Shown: piece after piece, positions 30,768-43,425 of the stretch
How the letters are laid out: each line of letters opens with the position of its first letter
Numbering within the stretch: position 1 is the first letter of the stretch
Source of the DNA: Selaginella moellendorffii
Lineage: Eukaryota > Streptophyta > Lycopodiopsida > Selaginellales > Selaginellaceae
NCBI RefSeq assembly: GCF_000143415.4
Contig: NW_003314307.1
Span: forward strand, 117,132-181,131
DNA: 64,000 bases
Direction of reading: 5' to 3'
Made by a program: the position numbers and the translations under genes
Notes under the pieces: model-generated
The model's database searches: none
Told to the model about the DNA's origin: nothing
Seen by the model: the letters and a program-made list of their open reading frames with translations, nothing else

Positions 30768-33744
30768 ACCATTGCAGCAGTTCCCCCGCCAGTCAATGCC
30801 ACAAGTGGCAGTGAGGAAAATGGGGAAGAAGCTACGCATGCAGCTGCAGTCTCAATTATGGTCCAGATTATCATGCTGGGAATATCGTTCCTTGTAGGAC
30901 ATATGCTTAGACGCAACAAGATTATGGTGATTCACGAGGCTGGAACTGCGCTTGGGCTTGGTACGTTGCTGTTTGTCATTTTTCGTTTGTTTTCAACCTT
31001 ACGTGCTTCCTAGAGTCATTTGAGAGTTTGTTTAGGGGTTCTTGTTGGACTGTTTGTACGCCTTGTCGGGCAAGCACAAGGTTTCAGGTATCTTCCCTTT
31101 GTCTTTCAATAAAGATTCTGATCGAAGAACTCGATCAGGTCATGGATTAATTTTAACGAAAGCTTTTTCTTTTATTTTTTGCTCCCCCCGATCATATTAT
31201 ATCCTTTTATTTCTTCTCTGAGGCATGATCTTTGTGTCCTTAACCAACTTGTATCTACTGAGTCAGGCTGGAGTTTGCGCAGTGTAAGCTGCAACCGTGA
31301 GAATATTATCACATGCCTCCTCATGTTTTAAACGCAGAAACCATTTTTCCACAACTTCGGAGCCATATGTGTCTTTGCATTTTTAGGAACCGCTATCTCT
31401 ACGTTTGGTGTTGGAATTCTCATGCAAGTCTTTGAAATCTCCACCATTTTGTAACGCTTATATGCATGTTTTAGCAGTTACATTTTTGGAACTCTCAATT
31501 GGACTTACTCAATGCCATTTTTAGCTTGTCTTGCTTATGGTGCTCTGATATCAGCAACCGACCCTGTCACTGTCCTTGCAATTTTTCATGTAAGCTACAG
31601 TTACAAAGCCAACAACATTTTGCCTATTGTCCTTTCAATACAGGCTTTGGGAGCAGATGCTAATTTATATGCTTATGTCTTTGGAGAGTCAGTGCTTAAC
31701 GATGCTGTGAGTAATGTTGTTCATTAGCCTGAAACAATGTTCTTCGTGTGTCTCAGGTGGCTATTGTCATGTATAAGTGAGTCTGCGAAAAGAAAAGACC
31801 CATTGTCGGTTTTTTTAGTTTCATACTTTTTAATTTGTGGCAGGACAGTTCTCTCCTTTATCAAGCATCCAGAAAGCACGGGCATTTTTAGTGCATTTTG
31901 GTTTTTCATTGCGATTTTTATTGGATCTTTTTCAATTGGTGCGTTAAGCAAATATTTCATCGTATACAAGCTGATCATGCGTATCTGTAGGTGTACTGAC
32001 GTCTATGCTTAGTGCGGTCATGTTTAGGCATTGTGGCCTTCAAGAAAAAGGGTAGGTTCCTTGTGTTTTTTTTTTCGTAACGTGTACCTTTTTCTTTGCA
32101 GGCTTGCTATTCTAGAATCATGTCTTATGGCACTATTTCCCTATCTTGCATATAATATGGCAGATGCTCTTGAACTATCTGGGATCGTAGCAATACTATT
32201 TGCAGGCATTGTAAGTTCTCCTTGGTAATAGATTATTTACATTTCATTATTTAGACGATGAAGTATTATACTGCTCCTAATCTCTCATCAGAAGCACAAC
32301 AAATTACAACAAGTTTTTTTGGAATGCTTTCAAAACTTTCTGAGACATTTGTGTAAGCGTAGACAAGTCACTCTTCGAACTGACAATAAAAACAGGTTTA
32401 TCTATATGGGTGTGGCTCTTTTCCTAGAAGAACAGAGCTGGAACAACTTTGGGTTCACAGTGTTCACAATTGTATCCTTTTTAATGAAATTTGAGCAGTG
32501 CCAAAGGTTTCTTTAACTTTGGTGACAAATTGTAGATCAGTATATTGGTTGCAAGGTACAGCTTTTCCTAAACATAAATACTCTGACTGTTTGTATTGTA
32601 CAATATAAACAGAGCATGGAATGTCTATCCTTGTGCTGCCCTGCTCAACAATTTTAGAGAACCAGCAAGACAGATACCCATGAATCAACAGCACGCTCTT
32701 TGGTACGGTGGTGAGTTTCCTCGTCTGAAGAAGAACATTACATCTCTAAATAAAATCTCAGGTTTACGAGGAGCTATGGCCTTTGCGTTGGCATTGCAGT
32801 CTGTTCAGGACATTCCTGATCATCATGGGCGGGTGATGCTAACCGCTACAATGTTCACAATATTTTTCACGGTTGGCTTTATTTGTGTTGAATTTTTAAA
32901 GCAGTCTCAGATTATTTCAATTTACTTTGAATTTCAGGTTATACTGATTGGTGGCACAACGTACTACGCGCTTATGTATTTAAATATTGAATGCCATGGA
33001 CCAGATTATCACGGAGCAGAGGTATCCTGTAACATCACACACACTAGAACGTTTAACAAACGCCTTTGATTGTAGGAAGAGGAGACCATAATCGAAGAAC
33101 AACAAGATGTATTTTTTATTGCATGCATATATACTAATTGTCTTTGTCCCGGAGTTTTGTTGCAGGAAACAGTTGAATATGATCGTAATGTTGATGGCTT
33201 TGGCATTAAGGCTTTGAAAAAGCAGAAAGCACTAATCAAGAATAAGCTGCGAAAGCTGAAGAATTATGAGTTCGTTATTTCAACCCCTTTCTTTCGTGGC
33301 TGACATTATGTTTTTTTATGCAGAACATCGTTTGCAACTTTAGACAAAAAGTATTTAAGGCCGTTTTTTGTACCTGAGACAGTTTCCGAAGGCACAACAT
33401 CTCAGGATGTAGAACTGCAAGAACGTAAGTTTTAAAGGGATTTTAGTAAAAAATACGGCCTTTTTGCTCTTCTTACAGAGATGAGTCAAAATATAGCTAG
33501 AATGTCTGCAATACACAAGCATGAGGCAGAGCTTGCTAGAATAACACAAATAGAAGAACACCAAAAGAGAAACAGCCAGCAAAGTTATTTTTCTCAGCAA
33601 CGATCTGTTCCGCAGCCAACAAGCTCTTACATTCAACCAGAACATTACACTGACAGTTACACAAACTATAACCCGGAAAGATACCCAAGTTACTCGTTTG
33701 ATGGCTACTCCAATACGAACGACACCAATCGTGAAAATAATTAG
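30768..33744 (+). CDS. Intracellular-type cation/H+ exchanger (NHX5/6-NHE8 group), 5' end missing
   Basis: Twenty-one exons: 30768-30960, 31036-31087, 31139-31198, 31259-31283, 31338-31423, 31478-31589, 31644-31706, 31757-31776, 31844-31938, 31991-32051, 32102-32210, 32255-32352, 32396-32471, 32536-32555, 32613-32710, 32762-32871, 32938-33021, 33076-33108, 33166-33269, 33324-33424, 33479-33744. They sum to 1,866 nt (621 residues and stop) with every phase consistent. Family motifs: [11 protein letters not shown] (amiloride-binding region, TM4), [12 protein letters not shown] (transport-site Asp), [11 protein letters not shown] (conserved ND), and [12 protein letters not shown]. The exchanger should swap luminal H+ for cytosolic Na+ or K+ or the reverse, in Golgi/endosome membranes. 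The C-terminal tail is long, hydrophilic and rich in Gln, Tyr and Ser. Only the short N-terminus and start codon are missing; copia sequence lies upstream. All introns are 43-75 nt. Confidence 0.93.
31199..31258 (+). other. U12-type AT-AC intron
   Basis: 60 nt. The donor ATATCCTTTT matches the U12 AT-AC consensus, TCCTTAAC (31,237-31,244) matches the U12 branch site, and the acceptor AC is 15 nt past the branch A. Removing it gives PPIIF-ESGW in frame, as expected for the family. No GT-AG alternative gives this. Confidence 0.93.
31424..31477 (+). other. GC-AG intron
   Basis: 54 nt; donor GCAAGT after CTCAT and acceptor TTAGCAG. Joining gives GILIYIFG in frame. GC donors normally need an otherwise strong site, which this is. 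Confidence 0.8.
32472..32535 (+). other. U12-type GT-AG intron
   Basis: 64 nt. The donor GTATCCTTTTT matches the U12 GT-AG consensus, TTCTTTAAC (about 32,509-32,517) is one change from the U12 branch consensus, and the acceptor TTGTAG lies 19 nt further. Joining gives FTIISILVAR. Confidence 0.85.
33022..33075 (+). other. Intron with U12-like donor
   Basis: 54 nt. The donor GTATCCTGT differs from the U12 consensus at one place. TTTAAC lies about 20 nt before the acceptor TTGTAG. It could also be a normal U2 intron. Confidence 0.5.
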
Positions 33745-34972
33745 CTTTGAAATGTGAGGTTGTCAGAAATTTCCCTTTCAGTGAAAATCAGATCTTAGCC
33801 ATTTTCCAAAAATTTAGATAAGAATCTACATTATACACACCACTTCTGACGTTTTCCCAGAAATGTTTTAGCTAGGCTATCGCCCTCACATTCCAGAAAA
33901 AAAGAAAATGCTATGTGAGATTCTGGACAACATATGGGCTGCCTTCTGTTGTTCAATAGGAAAGGCCACAGAAACTAGAAGGAATACTAGAAGCTTATAC
34001 TCGTGTATAAAGAATCTTGGCCCAGCAATTGATTGCCACTGTCTCGCCTAGCAATTGTCACTGCTCCCGATCTGAGGAAGATGAAGCTAGTAAATTCTTC
34101 TGTGTATGCATTCTTACTTTCCTTTCTCCTTGTGAGTTATTTTTACTTTCACATTTTCAGTCGAGGATTTTTAGTTTCTTTCTCCTTTCTCTGAGCTTTA
34201 TTTACGCTTATCTTTGTACAGGGCAGCGACAACCCTTTAGAATCGGCCCTGATTTTGAGTATAGTTCTACGAGCTATGGATGATATCCCGGGTAGCCTCT
34301 CTTTTCGTTTCGGTTTTTTAGTTTTTTTCTCTGAGCTTTATTAGTAAAGTTCTAGCGAGCTACAGGTGATATCCCGGGTAACCTCTCTTTTTAGTTTGAT
34401 ATTTCATCATTGCACAGTATGCCATTGTGGATTTGAAAGGTTGCAAGGCTTTATCTGCTGATCCCAGCGGCAGGAATAGCGAGCTTCTTTGCTGGCATAT
34501 CAACACCTACTAAAACTCGGAAATGACAGAATGACCACCAGCATATAGGCATTAATGGTGCCTGCAAGCTTAACATTTAGTAGCGCAGTGAAACGATTGA
34601 GTGAAACCTTTATTAATGCTGTGCTGTAATATTCGAGATATAAGCAATGAAATGCCTCCAAAAAGGAGGCTATCAGATTGTTTTTTTCAAATTTGTTTAT
34701 GTTTTACAAGCATGTGCAGAATATTAAAAGCAGGATGTTGTACCAAGTTGAAACCTTGTTGTCTGCAAATATAGATAAGCACACCCTGGCCACGAACTTC
34801 AAGCATATGCGCAGGATATCAACATCTCCCTCATCCAGCTTATGTAGCGCATCATTCATGTCGGCCATTCTCTATCTGGAATTCACATTTTCTCCCACGC
34901 ATTCTCAAACTTGTTTCCATGTTGTAGATTTGCATCAACACATCTCCTGCATTTGTCAAGAAAACTAAGAAA
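33745..34972. other. 3' flank of the exchanger gene
   Basis: Non-coding. A phrase around GATATCCCGGGTA and CCTCTCTTT is repeated (about 34,280 and 34,370) in a short tandem duplication. No clear poly(A) signal could be assigned. Confidence 0.5.
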
Positions 34973-35239
34973 TCAGTCACAGAGATATTGAACCACATCT
35001 TCAATAGCAGGTAGATCAGCTGTGACAATAGAGAGTAAAGCTCGCTGCTGAAACTCTCGTGTCAGCCTAGGGGCATCCAAAGCGTACTCAATTGGATTGC
35101 CCGTGTAGAACAAGCTCTCCAATTCTCGGATGAGATGTTGTAGAAACACATCCAAAGAATCTGGTCCTTTCTGTAGTTTCTCCTTTGAGATCACTGGCAG
35201 CACTAAGTCTTCAACTCTGCTTAATGCTGTCACCTCCAC
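34973..35239 (-). pseudogene. Fragment possibly from a TNP2-type transposase
   Basis: An 88-codon frame containing KGPDSLDVFLQHLIRELESL and LLSIVTADLPAIEDVV. The spacing resembles the GPxxP...FLRPLxxEL and DxPA motifs of tnp2-like (CACTA) transposases, but the match is weak and no other motif is seen. It may be chance. Confidence 0.25.
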
Positions 35240-38200
35240 CGTTTAGTATCACAATTTCCACGGCATAGATAGTGTGTCCAAGCATTGACGTGAAACATAT
35301 GGAAGCCAAGTTTCAAGGATTACCATGCTTCAATACTTGCTTCCATGGAGTAGTTTGTTCACACCAGAAACACGGCACCTCGAGCCTTTGATGCAGGTTC
35401 TTTCAAGCATGGAAGTGTCTGTGGTCATGTAGCAAGCCATTCACTGCACTGATAACACTTGAAGGCAGCTCCATAGTTGGAAGGCCCATAGTCTTGCACG
35501 TAGCCTCAAAGGCTAAGATAGACTCTACAAATTTTAAAGCCACAAATTAAAATGCATTCGACTTAATTTCTAGATAGAACTTTGACGCTGCTTAGTTCTC
35601 CCTTCCTGCTTAAAAGCTGGAACAAGCTAGGAACTTGATCATCTCCTTTGAAGAGCCTTCGAACAGCCTGGGTCACGTGATGTTCATCAAGCATTGCGAA
35701 CAATTTAAGAATAGCTTTCCATATCAGATCATGTCAGGGCAGTTTTGCATTGAATTTCAAGCTTTGTAGACCCCAGCTCCGCTGGGAGTAGTAGATAATT
35801 TTTTCAATCTAAAAAGATGTAGTTGTAATTGTTCAATATATTTCCTTGTCTTGCTTTCTCTTAACATGTTTATTCCCGGCTGCTTTTGCTTCCACTGAGC
35901 AAATTTCACTGGATGACCAAGAACATATAGGTTGCTACTGAGACTTACAGCTTTGATTCCAATCTGTGCATTCTACAGTGTTACCAAGTTTGCAAGTTCT
36001 TCATGCCTTTTAGTCGTTTCTTTCCTGCACTAACTGGTTTTTCTCACAAGTTTGAGCCACAAAATCACAGACATCATGCAGCAATGGCAATAGTGACAGT
36101 TTGGTGACCCTTGTGCGGAAATCCACATTCGCAGCTAAGTTCTTAAGTGTTGTGTCATAATTCTGAAGAATGGAGCTCTACCTCGGCTGCATTCAAAAAT
36201 AAAGAATGATTGAAATCAGCAAACGAGGAAGGTAAGCAAATTGTAAGTTCAGTGCGGATAATGTTACCTGCTGATAAATCTCGCAGATGGTGTCTTCTTT
36301 TTCGTTGCACCAGTGCTGCCACTTTTGATGAGCATACTGCCAAACACAAAAGAGAAAAAAAAAAATGAGGAAGAGCCAGAAACTCACTTAGAACTCTCAC
36401 ACAACACAAAGAACAAAGTTCCCTACCCTCAACCTACTGCAACAAGAGCATGGGATTTCGGGATTCCCAGCCTCGTCCTTCTCCTACCAGATTCTACTTT
36501 TGTGATGGTGGCTTTGCAGAGTGATCCTTGTGATGGTGGTGATGCTGCTGAACATGAAAAAACTGGTTTTGGGTCAGCAGCAATGAGCTGGTTCCATTCT
36601 TCCAGAAATGGGATTCGCCCAAACGAGCACCGAGTCTCTCGATGTGTAGAGCATATAAGCCATTTGTGGAGAGAAAAGAACACAACCATAACGCCTTTGA
36701 TTGCATGGCATCCAGGAGCACTGTGCCATGAAACTTACAGCCAGGTAGGAGATATCAAACAAGGAGAACTCTGACTCAAGAAACTTTGCCATGCTCAGCA
36801 GGGGATGAGCAATTCTCACAGTCAACTTGGATGCATAACTCCAAGCAATGTCGACAACATCAAATGAGAAAGAGTGAGCATGACAAGGAAATTGACACAA
36901 GCATGACAAGGAAAAGAAAGAGTACACATACCTCAAGTGGTCATCAGGGAGAGAGCAACAGAGTGGCAGGAGACCGGACTGGTGCTGTGTAGCATTTAAA
37001 AAGGCTGAAAAACAGAGGTGAGGCATCAGACACCAAGAAAAAGAAAGCAATGATCAAAATCAGCAAGAAAATCATAAGTTCAATGAAGATGACGTTACCT
37101 GCTGACAAATATCACAGATGGTGTTCCCTTATCCTTATTCCCAGTGACTTCACATTGGGAGCTGAGAACTATTCCAAGCCGCAGTGCTTCTGGCCTCATG
37201 GAATAAAAAACGTTCTGGTTCCTATTGAGCGCGTCCTGCATGAATCAAGCACAGAGGTCCAGAGAACATCATCGAGAGCATCTTCGCAAGGTATGAATTG
37301 AAAGATTCTGTCCAGTCTATCTCTATCTGAAAATCCTTGTTAGAAGCTTTTGACATGGCTTGAACAATGATGTGCACAATGTCCTCCTGTCTAGAGGAGT
37401 TGAGACAAGATATTACACAAAGTGCTCAAGGTATCTTGCTTTTGTCTTCCAACCTCGCTATTCTCCGAAGGTTTAAAACTCTACTCTCTACCAGGAAGTT
37501 TTCCCGAGCCCCTCCACCCAAGCTGTGATCTTCCACATACAGCCTAAGCAGCAATTTCACACAGCTTGTCTAATGCAGAAGAAAGTGATCATTCAAGTCC
37601 TTATGGAAGCCTTCAAAACTGGATCAAAATTTTGATTCACTAAGTGGATCAAGAAACTTCAGCAGCACATGCAAGACAATAGCTGGATGATTAAACTGTA
37701 ACTATAACCCACACCTGAGCAGCATTCTCAGCTTTTGGTTCCAGAATGTTTTCTCACTTTCCAATATTGATGTCAAGAGACATCAAAAGTCCCTTCCTAA
37801 AGGATCAATGGCAGGATTTGTTAGATGCAAAACATTAATCTTTATGTCCATCCAAAGCCATTGCTCTAGTTAACGTAGACCATCTATCCACAGCCGCATA
37901 GATCATTGGATTGTTAGTCGCTTGAGAATTCATAGTTTGTGAGTTGTTTGAGGATTGCATCGCTCAGAAATCATTGGACTATGAGTTGGCTCACAGATCA
38001 ATTGGGATTGCGAGTTATTCAATGTTCATGGCTAGGGTTGAGATTTACCAGGAAGAAAGACTGAGCTGGGCAAACAGTTTAGCTGAGTATTTGCACCCTA
38101 GATGTGGTGCTTTGTGCACCAAGAGTGATGTTCACATTGTAGGATGTTCCGTGTATGGAAATTACTGCAGAACGGGCTCCTAGAGGAAGCCAACTGGGTT

Positions 38201-38983
38201 TTGAGAAGATGACACAGTGGAGTTTCATTGCCTGGAACATGATTGTGGTAGGGTGAATCTCTTTTGGCAAAATGGCCGGGAAAACTCAGTGTTGTGCCTC
38301 TATGATCGCACGTTGGCAAGCTCAAGCAGGCAAAGTACAAGATGCCCATGTAAACGATGTGAAACTCCATGATGGCGGGCTTTGCTCTCTGGACAAGGAT
38401 GGGAAGCTCTAGAGCTGTGGAAAATGGTCGTGGCAGTGGGGATAGAGTTTGCAAAAATACCCTTCCATATGTGTACCCTCAGCAGGGAAAGAAATTTTTC
38501 CACTCACTCCTCCCCCCATCTTCCTGGGGCACTATAAACACGGTCCTCATTCCAAAAAAAAAAAAAAACGTGGCCAACATATTTAGCACATTTGACTAAA
38601 CCTGTTGTAGTTGTAGAACTAAAAGTTCTTTCAACCAAATGTAGTGTACGAAGAACCAGTATTACAATGCAGAAGCATCTTCCAAACTCAGAGCTGGTAA
38701 TCAAAGTGTTCCAGTGGCTATGGGACAGAGGAAGAAACTACAGGGTGGTGTCGAGGGGATTTTAAGTATCAAGAATGGAAAAGATCAACACTCAACTCAG
38801 TTTCGAAGGAAGGCAATAAAACCACTCTTTCTTGGACCCTCCAGGACTCATGTAGAAGCATAGGACTTGTGGTATATCTAGAATGAGGGCTTGAGGCCCA
38901 GTATTTGTACTATCATAAGGAGACAATAGAGTTTTATAAATACTACAAGGAATCCAGATCTGCTGGAATTGATAGGAAATCTG
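35240..38983. other. No supported gene; decayed sequence with a partial duplication
   Basis: Short frames only. The passage at 36,205-36,300 (ATGTTACCTGCTGATAAATC, CAGATGGTGT) recurs in altered form at 37,050-37,125, about 850 bp apart. This suggests an old direct duplication. An A-run lies at about 38,557-38,569. Confidence 0.4.
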
Positions 38984-41900
38984 TTACATTGGTGATATGA
39001 ATCCTAGAGAATTTCTTTGTGCACTTTGTTTTTGTATAGACAGTATCGTTCTGGAGCACATCTTGTCCCACACATTGTTTGATGGACATTGTAATTTGTT
39101 TCTTTGTGTTCTCCTTGAAAGTGCAGCATAAAGTTGACCATGGCCAAAAACTGGCCTTGGCAAGTAGATACCCACATTCTGTAATGTTTGTCCCTAAGAT
39201 TTACAAATTGTTATGGAGATTACAAGCCTTATTGGGACTTGTCGTCAATTGAGAATAAATGACATATCTCCATCAGTTGGTTTTAAAGAGATTCTTGGTA
39301 GAAGGATTTTTTTTCCTTGCATACCATTATGTAGAATTTCAGCTTCTATAACATGTGGCAATGCCTTGGTTATAATTTTGTAATGTTTGTCCTTAAGAGT
39401 TGCAAATTGTTATGGAGAATGCAAGCCTTATTGGGAATTTTTGTCATTTGAGGATAAATGACATGTCTCCATCAGTCGGTTTTAAAGAGATTCTTGGTAG
39501 AAGGACTTTCTTTCCTTGCATACCATTATGTCAAGTTTGAGCTTCTATAACATTTGGTAGCACCTTGGTTATAATTAGTTTAGTACCCTTACAGAGGCCT
39601 TTTTTAGTGTTGATGTTGCATAACAACATTACAATACATCCAATTTTTATATGTAGCTTGTGTAGAGGCATTTCAGATGGTGTTATCTATCAATGCTTCT
39701 GTATTGTATTGTTCTGCCAATCATTCTTGAAAGGACTGGTCATTCACTTGAAGAGAGAGATTATTTAAAGTCATGAGAATAGCTTTCTGTGATAGGTTTG
39801 GATCATTTGGTTGTATGTGTTTTCTCTATCATTTGTTCTCTGGTGGTGGATGTTAGAGGTAATTTTGTAACTTCCTGGTTGAATCCTTGGAGGCTAGGTA
39901 GGTTACTATCTGGACCATTTCCTTTCTTCAGAGTTCACCCTCACATTTGTGTGTAATGAGAACTTTACAAGTCTCCACCAGAGATGTAAAATGAGGATTT
40001 CATGCTATTTTGGATAATTTGTGTGTGACGGGCTCATTTAGAATAGGTAATGTCTGTATGAACTCTCCTCCTGTTACTAAAATGATGCCACCATCACAGT
40101 TTTTTATGTCACACAAGACCCTCTCGACAGCTTTAAAAGTGTGAATGATACTATGCTTATCTTGTCCCATATGAGCAGTTCAGCTCTCCTTATGACCTCA
40201 GCAAGTGCTGAATTCTCTCTCAGATCCGAGGTGCATGTTTCTGTGATTGGTACCAGTAGCTTAAATGTTGAAGGAGCCGTTTGGCCAGAGTACTCGCTAT
40301 TCCTGTCCATGTGACTGCTAAGACTTTCATGTCATAAACAGTGGCATATTTTATCAGTGTGTTAAAAAGGTATGATTTCCCCTTGCCTCTGAATCCATCA
40401 AGAATAATCTGTGTGTTTCTTTTTAGTTTTGTATTGTGTTCAAGATGTTGTTAAATATGTGAAGCTGTTCCATGTGCAGTCTGGTTTTAAATAATTCAGC
40501 TTCATCAGGCATGCATGGCATACAGCTTGTTTGGTTGTTGTTCTGCTATCTCTTATAAAATCTGGATCTAGTGACTCATAGTCAGAAAGTTTCTTGCCAT
40601 GTTCCTGGAGTAATATCGACATTTTATGCAATCCATGTTGCACTGCTTCATAGTTGTGAATTCATACCAGGTCTTCACATATGCTTTCTTTGAATTTATC
40701 CCATAGTTTTTTGGGATCAAGGAGCTCACAAAAAAAAAACATACATCACTGAATAGATATCTTAATTTTGCAGGCATCTGAAATGTCAACGACTCTTCTA
40801 AGCATTTTTCCCATGTAGAAGTCCCATTTCTTATGCAGTAGAACAGTATGTGTCATATGCAACACTGTTTAGTACCTTTAAATCACTATAACTTGTAGCT
40901 CCTTTTTTGTAGAGCAGGAGCATACATAGGTAGAAACATTCAGAGTCATGCAGTGATACAGTGTACATTCTACCAACAACTTTGAATGCATGTTGGCATG
41001 GTGTCCACATTCTATTTCTTGAATTCCATGTATACCACTTAGAAATCTCATGGTACAAGAGTGTCCTTGCAAATTCATCAGTCTTGTTTAGCTCAAACCA
41101 TTCTGTCAGTTTGGTTTTACGGCCTCTTTCTAATACGATCTCTTCCTTGCCCTAATTGAAATAAATACTTTGAATGTTTTCCAGGTGGATGTCCACTCTT
41201 TTGATAGAATGTGATCTCCCATGCAAGTCATATCCATATATCCTCCATATTCCTTCTGATGCAGAGATATAGTGGCAGTTTCTGAAAGCCTCTATTTTGT
41301 CCCAGTCTAGTACTTGTTCAGGTGTTGAGTTCTCATCCCTTCGAAGGCGTACCTCCACACAATCATGTTGTATATGTATTTAAATATATACTTAACACTT
41401 TTCACAGTGGAACACACCTTAACATTTATGTGTGCTCTGTTGTATGGCACGACAAACCTGTTGTCAATGGGTTTGTTCTTTATTAGGATGGTACGTCCTT
41501 GCCACCTTCTATTCTAGCCACCAACATTCTGTGTTTCTTCACAGTAATCTCTTGGGTAGTTTGACTTACATTCACCATCCTTCGTGCACAGGCTGTTTGG
41601 AAATTCAGGCCTACAAGAGCCATGTATCATGTGTTTTTTAACCAATGCATACAGTTCTAGGTTTAGTTTAGCATTTGGTATTTCAACATTAACTATATTG
41701 TCTATGTCATCGACAGTTCTGATTTTATTATCTTTACCATGGATCACCAATATATGACAGTGTGGCAGTCCTTGTTTTTAGAATTCAATCACATAGACAT
41801 AAGCATTGACTTGGCCAAATATTTCTCATTTGTAAATGTCATCTATGAGTTCTTGTTTTGTGATGTGGAACACACATGCAACCAAGTCAGGTCTGTCTGC

Positions 41901-42030
41901 AGTTGTTTGTCCAGGTAGAAGGTTTTCAGTGATCTCTTTCCATTTAGGATTGCAAGTGAATGTTATGAACAAATCAGGTTTTCCATACTTCCTCATAAGG
42001 CTCATGAGATCCTTGTAGTTCTGATTCATC
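38984..42030 (-). pseudogene. Decayed Helitron (Rep/helicase)
   Basis: Reading leftward from 42,030: KYGKPDLFITFTCNPKW (Helitron-like N domain), GLPHCHILV (about 41,750, the HUH motif of the rolling-circle Rep), ISASEGIWRIYGY (about 41,250), WTPCQHAFKVVGRMY (about 41,000), then the PIF1-like helicase: LDGFRGKGKS (about 40,400, altered Walker A), STFKLLVPITE (about 40,260) and GIYLPRPVFGHGQLYAALSR (about 39,130, helicase motif VI). Dozens of stops and shifts make it dead. Terminal features (5'-TC, 3' hairpin, CTRR) were not found. Confidence 0.88.
39180..39577. repeat. About 200-bp tandem duplication inside the Helitron
   Basis: Copies at about 39,180-39,381 and 39,382-39,577, with several substitutions and small indels. 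Shared phrases include CATCAGTYGGTTTTAAAGAG and CCTTGCATACCATTATGT. It covers the helicase segment before motif VI. Confidence 0.85.
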
Positions 42031-42597
42031 TGTCATGGGCCTCCAGTGAATGAGGATGGAATTATTATTATTTTATTATTATAACACTTTAAATTCTCAA
42101 GATATCATTATTCAGCAATCCGGGTTGTGCTGGAGCATGGAGTGCAGGTGTTCTTTAGCCATCATATACCTGCAAAGCTCAAGAGCTCACTCATTATGAG
42201 GACATAAATGTGTATAAACTTCCAATGCCTCACATACAGCAAGGAAGAAATCTCCTCCTGGGATCTCTCTAGCTTCTTGGACACTTCCAATGCTAGTGTA
42301 GCCAGCCACAACTTAATCACAAGCCTCTTTCCAATGTCACACTAACTGGCAAACTGATGCTCCAAGAAAGTGTTGATGTCATTTCATTAGTAAATGTATG
42401 TTGGAATCATCAAGAGAAAGGTGGGGACTTATGATCAATCTATAATAGTTATCCCCATGGTTATGGATTAGACCCATGTGCCAAAGTTAGCCTGCCAAAA
42501 CTGACCCAAGTACAAACAAACAAGAGAAACGAAACTTTGATTTATAGAAATATATTATTTTATTGATTTGCAAGATTTATTACAAGATTTACAAAAG
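42031..42597. other. Sequence between Helitron and gypsy remnant
   Basis: No gene. From about 42,410 onward it matches 47,150-47,336 in the same orientation, which is the untranslated tail of the old gypsy family. Confidence 0.5.
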
Positions 42598-43425
42598 CTA
42601 GTCTTTATTATGATTTTCATACTCTGTGACAAGCTCACAAGCATGCGTAAGATTCCTAAGAGGCTCCCAAGTTGATTCACAAGATGGGTAACCTTTCCAT
42701 TTAACTAAATATTCTTTAGTTCGACCACCACGTGCCTTACGAGATAAAAGAATAACCTCAACCTCATACTCCGGTTCACCATCAATAACATTTAGAGCTG
42801 GATGGACATCCCTAGAGTGGCTAGGATCCTTATGATATGGGGCCAGTAAATTGACATGAAACACAATATGAAGTCTAGACATCTCTTGTGGAATATCCAA
42901 CTGATAGGATACATCACCAATTTGTTTCAACACCCAATAAGGTCCAACATATCATGGTAACAGCTTCCAAGACAAAGATCCCTTAATATTCAAGTTCTGG
43001 GAAGATAGCCACATCTGATCTCCCACATGATAGAATACATGTCGACAATGCTGATCCTTATCATGATACCTATCCTGAGCTTCGCCCATTGCCTTAGTAG
43101 CTCTAGACCAAACTTGGCATAGCTGCTCCACATAAGTCTCAACAGCAGGGGTTAACATTCGGGACATTGGTTTCGACACAACAATCTTCCCTTCTAGCAT
43201 TGTGTGTGAAGATTGTGATCCAAGATCCTTCACACAACAATCTTGGATCCCACGGTGCGGTGAATTGAGGAGGAATGTACAATCTTCGGTAATGGTGATG
43301 TTATTGCTGCCTGGAAGTCCTCTCCTCACTATTGTGTGACTGATCCCTCCAACTAAAATTGCTGTTTCCAGACTCCCATTAGGCCATGCAAGTGTAGTGT
43401 TGCCATGCCAATCCCACAACCTCAT
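42598..43425 (-). pseudogene. Old gypsy family: integrase C-terminus and chromodomain
   Basis: Ends in a chromodomain (EYEVEVIL, EYLVKWKGYPSCESTWEP, about 42,640-42,780), preceded by HIVFHVNLLAPY. A TGA interrupts KLLPxYVGPY at about 42,953. Upstream is a frame of 157 codons with DRYHDKDQHCRHVFYHVGD. It is homologous to pieces at 47,337-47,468 and 47,736-47,900. Confidence 0.85.

Noticed and set aside
34973-35239. Confident CACTA transposase call
   Set aside because: Only one weak motif block; kept as a low-confidence fragment.
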